Assembly: GCA_030604505.1 (NCBI GenBank)
Contig: JAUVVT010000161.1
Location: forward strand, 1 to 5,701
DNA length: 5,701 nt
Source of the DNA: a bacterium
Lineage (GTDB): Bacteria; SM23-31; JAUVVT01
Direction of reading: 5' to 3'
Part shown: piece by piece, positions 5,020-5,701 of the stretch
How the letters are laid out: the number at the start of each line of letters is the position of its first letter
How positions within the stretch are numbered: the stretch's first letter is position 1
Translations under genes and position numbers: made by a program
Notes under the pieces: generated by a model
The model's database searches: none
Told to the model about the DNA's origin: nothing
What the model saw: only the letters and a program-made list of their open reading frames with translations

Positions 5020-5493
5020 TTACTGTGACTTTTGCTGTAAAACTTCTTTAATCATCACAACGGCATCTTCCCCATTATCAGAATAATATCTCTTTTTTAT
5101 TGATAATGGAACAAACCCAAATTTTTTATACAAATTTATTGCCGATTCATTCGATTTTCTCACTTCAAGGAAGAAGAGCTTCCCTCCCATATTCGATGCT
5201 TCGTTAACAATATAATCCATCAATCTTGTTCCGATTTTCAATCTTCTGAATCCCTCCTTAACGGCAATATTACCAATGTGAATCCCGTCAATAACAATCC
5301 ACGAAAAGGCATATCCAATAATCTCCTCAATAAACTCAGCTACTACAGAAAATCCTAAATTATCTTCATTCAAAATCTTCAACATCTCTTTCTTTGACCA
5401 TGGATTTTTGAATATTTTCTGTTCTAATTCATCGACCGCATCTATATCTTCAGCCCGCATTTTTCTTATCTTTAAATCCTTTTCAATAAACAT
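5020..5493 (-). CDS. rimI: ribosomal protein S18 alanine N-acetyltransferase RimI (GNAT family)
   Basis: RimI transfers acetyl from acetyl-CoA to the N-terminal alanine of ribosomal protein S18. The protein is 157 aa, normal for the family. It begins with the typical IRKMRAEDIDAVDELE (9-24), followed by NPWSKKEM (30-37). The acetyl-CoA-binding motif is RRLKIGTRLM (83-92), after IAVKEGF. LEVRKSNESAINLYKKFGF (109-127) carries Glu110 and Tyr122, which align by eye with the catalytic Glu and Tyr described for Salmonella RimI. The C-terminal RYYSDNGEDAVVMIKE matches the family's Y-x-D-G-x-D/E-A-x-x-M ending. The ATG follows the tsaB TAA with no spacer and without a clear Shine-Dalgarno, pointing to translational coupling. 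The tsaB-rimI pairing is widespread and supports RimI over another GNAT. No terminator is evident downstream; a repeat block follows instead. Confidence 0.93.
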   Translation of the reverse strand: MFIEKDLKIRKMRAEDIDAVDELEQKIFKNPWSKKEMLKILNEDNLGFSVVAEFIEEIIGYAFSWIVIDGIHIGNIAVKEGFRRLKIGTRLMDYIVNEASNMGGKLFFLEVRKSNESAINLYKKFGFVPLSIKKRYYSDNGEDAVVMIKEVLQQKSQ

Positions 5494-5701
5494 TTATTTA
5501 TTATTACTTTTCATCCTGATATCAAAATCCCTTAAATACATAGGCACAGAATCTTCATTATCATCCGGTTTATTCATTCTTTCATAACCCATTCTCGCCA
5601 CAAGAAAACCGCCCGAAAAATCAAATCCACTTTTGAAATAAACATTAGAAAATCTTTTCGCAATCTCTTTTTTTAATTTTTCATCTATTATTCCGGTAAA
5701 A
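5494..5701 (-). CDS. tsaB: TsaB, tRNA t6A37 biosynthesis (C-terminal fragment)
   Basis: Only the last 68 residues are inside the window; the start lies beyond the right edge. The readable part contains SGFDFSGGFLVARMGYERM and, near the end, EDSVPMYLRDFDIR, matching the P-x-YLR ending typical of TsaB (YeaZ). TsaB is an inactive-ASKHA scaffold that complexes with TsaD and TsaE to install threonylcarbamoyladenosine at position 37 of ANN-decoding tRNAs. Its TAA stop directly abuts the rimI ATG (TAAATG), consistent with the common tsaB-rimI operon. The call rests on a short motif plus this neighbour. A fused or other ASKHA-family C-terminus cannot be excluded from a fragment. Confidence 0.8.
   Translation of the reverse strand, partial: FTGIIDEKLKKEIAKRFSNVYFKSGFDFSGGFLVARMGYERMNKPDDNEDSVPMYLRDFDIRMKSNNK

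Noticed and set aside
4809..5051. Plus-strand 80-codon open frame overlapping the repeats and the rimI 3' end
   Set aside because: It covers the same repeat block, overlaps rimI antisense, and has no RBS or recognisable domain; its mild hydrophobic start is not enough.

Overview
The window is clearly AT-rich (mid-30s % GC by eye) bacterial DNA. Every convincing gene lies on the minus strand, so transcription runs from high to low coordinates. The content is core housekeeping: tRNA/ribosome modification (tsaB, rimI), fatty-acid synthesis (accD), nucleotide/stress metabolism (surE), a translation factor (yebC) and Holliday-junction processing (ruvC, ruvA, ruvB). I see no phage genes, transposase, CRISPR array, tRNA or rRNA.

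Layout in transcription order: (1) the 3' end of tsaB (5494-5701, cut by the window edge), whose stop codon directly abuts the rimI start (rimI 5020-5493); (2) a 371-base non-coding gap (4649-5019) made of repeat families, with a pair of ~35-base inverted arms (4712-4746 and 4954-4989) enclosing several hairpin repeats; (3) an accD-surE pair, 20 bases apart (accD 3788-4648, surE 3000-3767), with a plausible but weak promoter ahead of accD; (4) a very AT-rich 142-base gap (2858-2999); (5) a tight yebC-ruvC-ruvA-ruvB cluster (2857 down to 1). In this cluster yebC and ruvC overlap by one base (TAATG), ruvC and ruvA are 23 bases apart, ruvA and ruvB are 6 bases apart, and ruvB runs off the left edge about 15-25 codons before its expected end.

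How the genes work together: RuvA recognises the four-way junction, RuvB is the AAA+ motor that branch-migrates it, and RuvC cuts it. YebC is commonly found next to ruvC but acts on the ribosome. TsaB supports the t6A37 modification of ANN-decoding tRNAs, and RimI acetylates ribosomal protein S18. AccD is half of the carboxyltransferase of acetyl-CoA carboxylase (its AccA partner is not in this window).

Organism: a Gram-negative-type environmental bacterium is likely. The RuvA form (a Gly-rich insertion ahead of a PRLIGFL motif) and the mixture of CACGAAG-type and GTCATTRCGAGGAGCG-type dispersed repeats remind me, from memory only, of Planctomycetota and neighbouring uncultured phyla such as Omnitrophota. 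This is a low-confidence guess. No clear novel multi-gene system is visible. The observations most worth a second look are the non-standard acidic-pin region of RuvA, the divergent substrate-contact loop of RuvC, a perfect hairpin over the ruvC end, and the inverted-repeat element between rimI and accD.
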